Of a DNA stretch of 64,000 nt, positions 63,663 to 64,000 are shown piece after piece; the first letter of the stretch is position 1, and each line of letters starts with the position of its first letter. A model generated the notes under the pieces. That model did not search any database and had not been told where the DNA came from. It was given only the letters and a program-made list of their open reading frames with translations. This stretch comes from Carya illinoinensis (lineage: Eukaryota; Streptophyta; Magnoliopsida; Fagales; Juglandaceae), in contig NC_056759.1 of assembly GCF_018687715.1 (NCBI RefSeq), positions 4,319,501-4,383,500 on the forward strand. The letters run 5' to 3'. The position numbers and the translations under genes are program-made.

Positions 63663-64000
63663 TGTTGACTTTTGGCTCCTTAATTTAGTCCCACACCGGT
63701 GGGAAATAACAAAGGAGCAAATTTTTAAGGTTATAAATAAGAGGCTTAGCCTCTTAATTTAAGTGCATCAGTTAAAAGTTTATTTAGTAACTTTTGATTT
63801 TAGTTAAATTCCTCTATTAGCCTTTTGTAAAAGGGGAAGAGGTGTAAAGTTAAAGTTTTACTAGTGGGGTAGCTTTGTGGGTGTGGTGAGGAAAAAAATT
63901 GTGTGATTGTAACAATTTTTTACATAGTGAATTTTTTTATCTGGGTCTGGTGGTTTTTCTCCTGTTTTGGAGTTTCTACGTAAATTTTTTGTGTTGTTAT
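63663..64000 (+). repeat. 3' LTR of the second family (truncated by the window)
   Basis: Starts TGTTGACTTTTGGC and aligns with the 3' LTR at 5441, sharing AGTTATAAATAAGAGG-type and GTGTGATTGTAACAATTTTT motifs. Confidence 0.8.

Larger units (their letters stand above)
62338..64000 (+). mobile_element. 3' half of a second LTR family (gag, interior, 3' LTR cut by window end)
   Basis: From AGGAGATTGAAAATTTTAAG onward the sequence matches the interior of the 4.1-5.9 kb element from about 4608, but here gag is still present. A purine tract (GTAAGGTGGAGAT) ends at 63662, and an LTR beginning TGTTGACTTTTGG follows and runs past the window edge. The matching 5' LTR is not in the window; instead element C is joined upstream. 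Confidence 0.85.

Noticed and set aside
1..64000. CRISPR array, operon or prokaryotic system
   Set aside because: Spliced genes, plant retroelements and LINEs show this is plant nuclear DNA; no regularly spaced repeat-spacer pattern was seen.

Overview
The window is nuclear DNA of a eudicot plant. It contains intron-rich genes with plant orthologues, AT-rich intergenic DNA, Ty1/copia LTR retrotransposons, plant L1-type LINEs and many small MITE-like repeats. The style of the LINEs and AT-rich MITEs resembles woody Fagales (walnut/hickory/oak group), but that is only an impression.

Three host genes lie head to tail on the + strand. (1) About 25.5-29.7 kb: a RhoGAP-domain protein, orthologue-like to Arabidopsis At5g61530, 9 coding exons and 386 aa when joined. 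(2) 32.0-51.5 kb: ceramide kinase (CERK/ACD5-like), 12 exons and 614 aa. (3) 52.7-56.3 kb: Derlin-1, 7 exons and 284 aa, starting with a 17-nt coding exon. All three are open from start to stop with splice sites in phase, so each looks functional. I joined the exons by hand from reading frame, splice signals and family similarity.

The ceramide kinase gene is large because of retroelements. A nearly intact 5.9-kb LINE sits in intron 4 in sense (18-bp target-site duplication, TSD). A decayed 5.3-kb LINE of the same broad type sits in intron 7 in antisense (14-bp TSD). A 5'-truncated LINE tail sits in intron 1. Exons 5-7, which carry the catalytic GGDG and GSTD motifs, are therefore bracketed by an inverted LINE pair. 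Introns of CERK and RhoGAP also hold at least six tiny insertions (13-92 nt), each flanked by 9-18-bp direct repeats. Most look like the last few bases of a LINE plus its A-tail.

Left part (0-24 kb): a 1.75-kb non-autonomous LTR element (4.1-5.9 kb); a copia element with nearly complete gag-pol (8.2-12.6 kb); MITE-rich DNA; a copia RNase H fragment (16.3-16.7 kb) flanked by ~0.58-kb direct repeats; and a complete but decayed 5.4-kb copia element (17.7-23.1 kb) nested in the right-hand repeat.

Right part (56-64 kb): gene-poor DNA, a possible promoter and 5' exons of an unidentified gene near 59.0-59.35 kb, then a chimeric LTR element. Its 5' half is one copia lineage and its 3' half belongs to the 1.75-kb family; its 3' LTR runs off the window end.

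I saw no rRNA, tRNA or CRISPR array.
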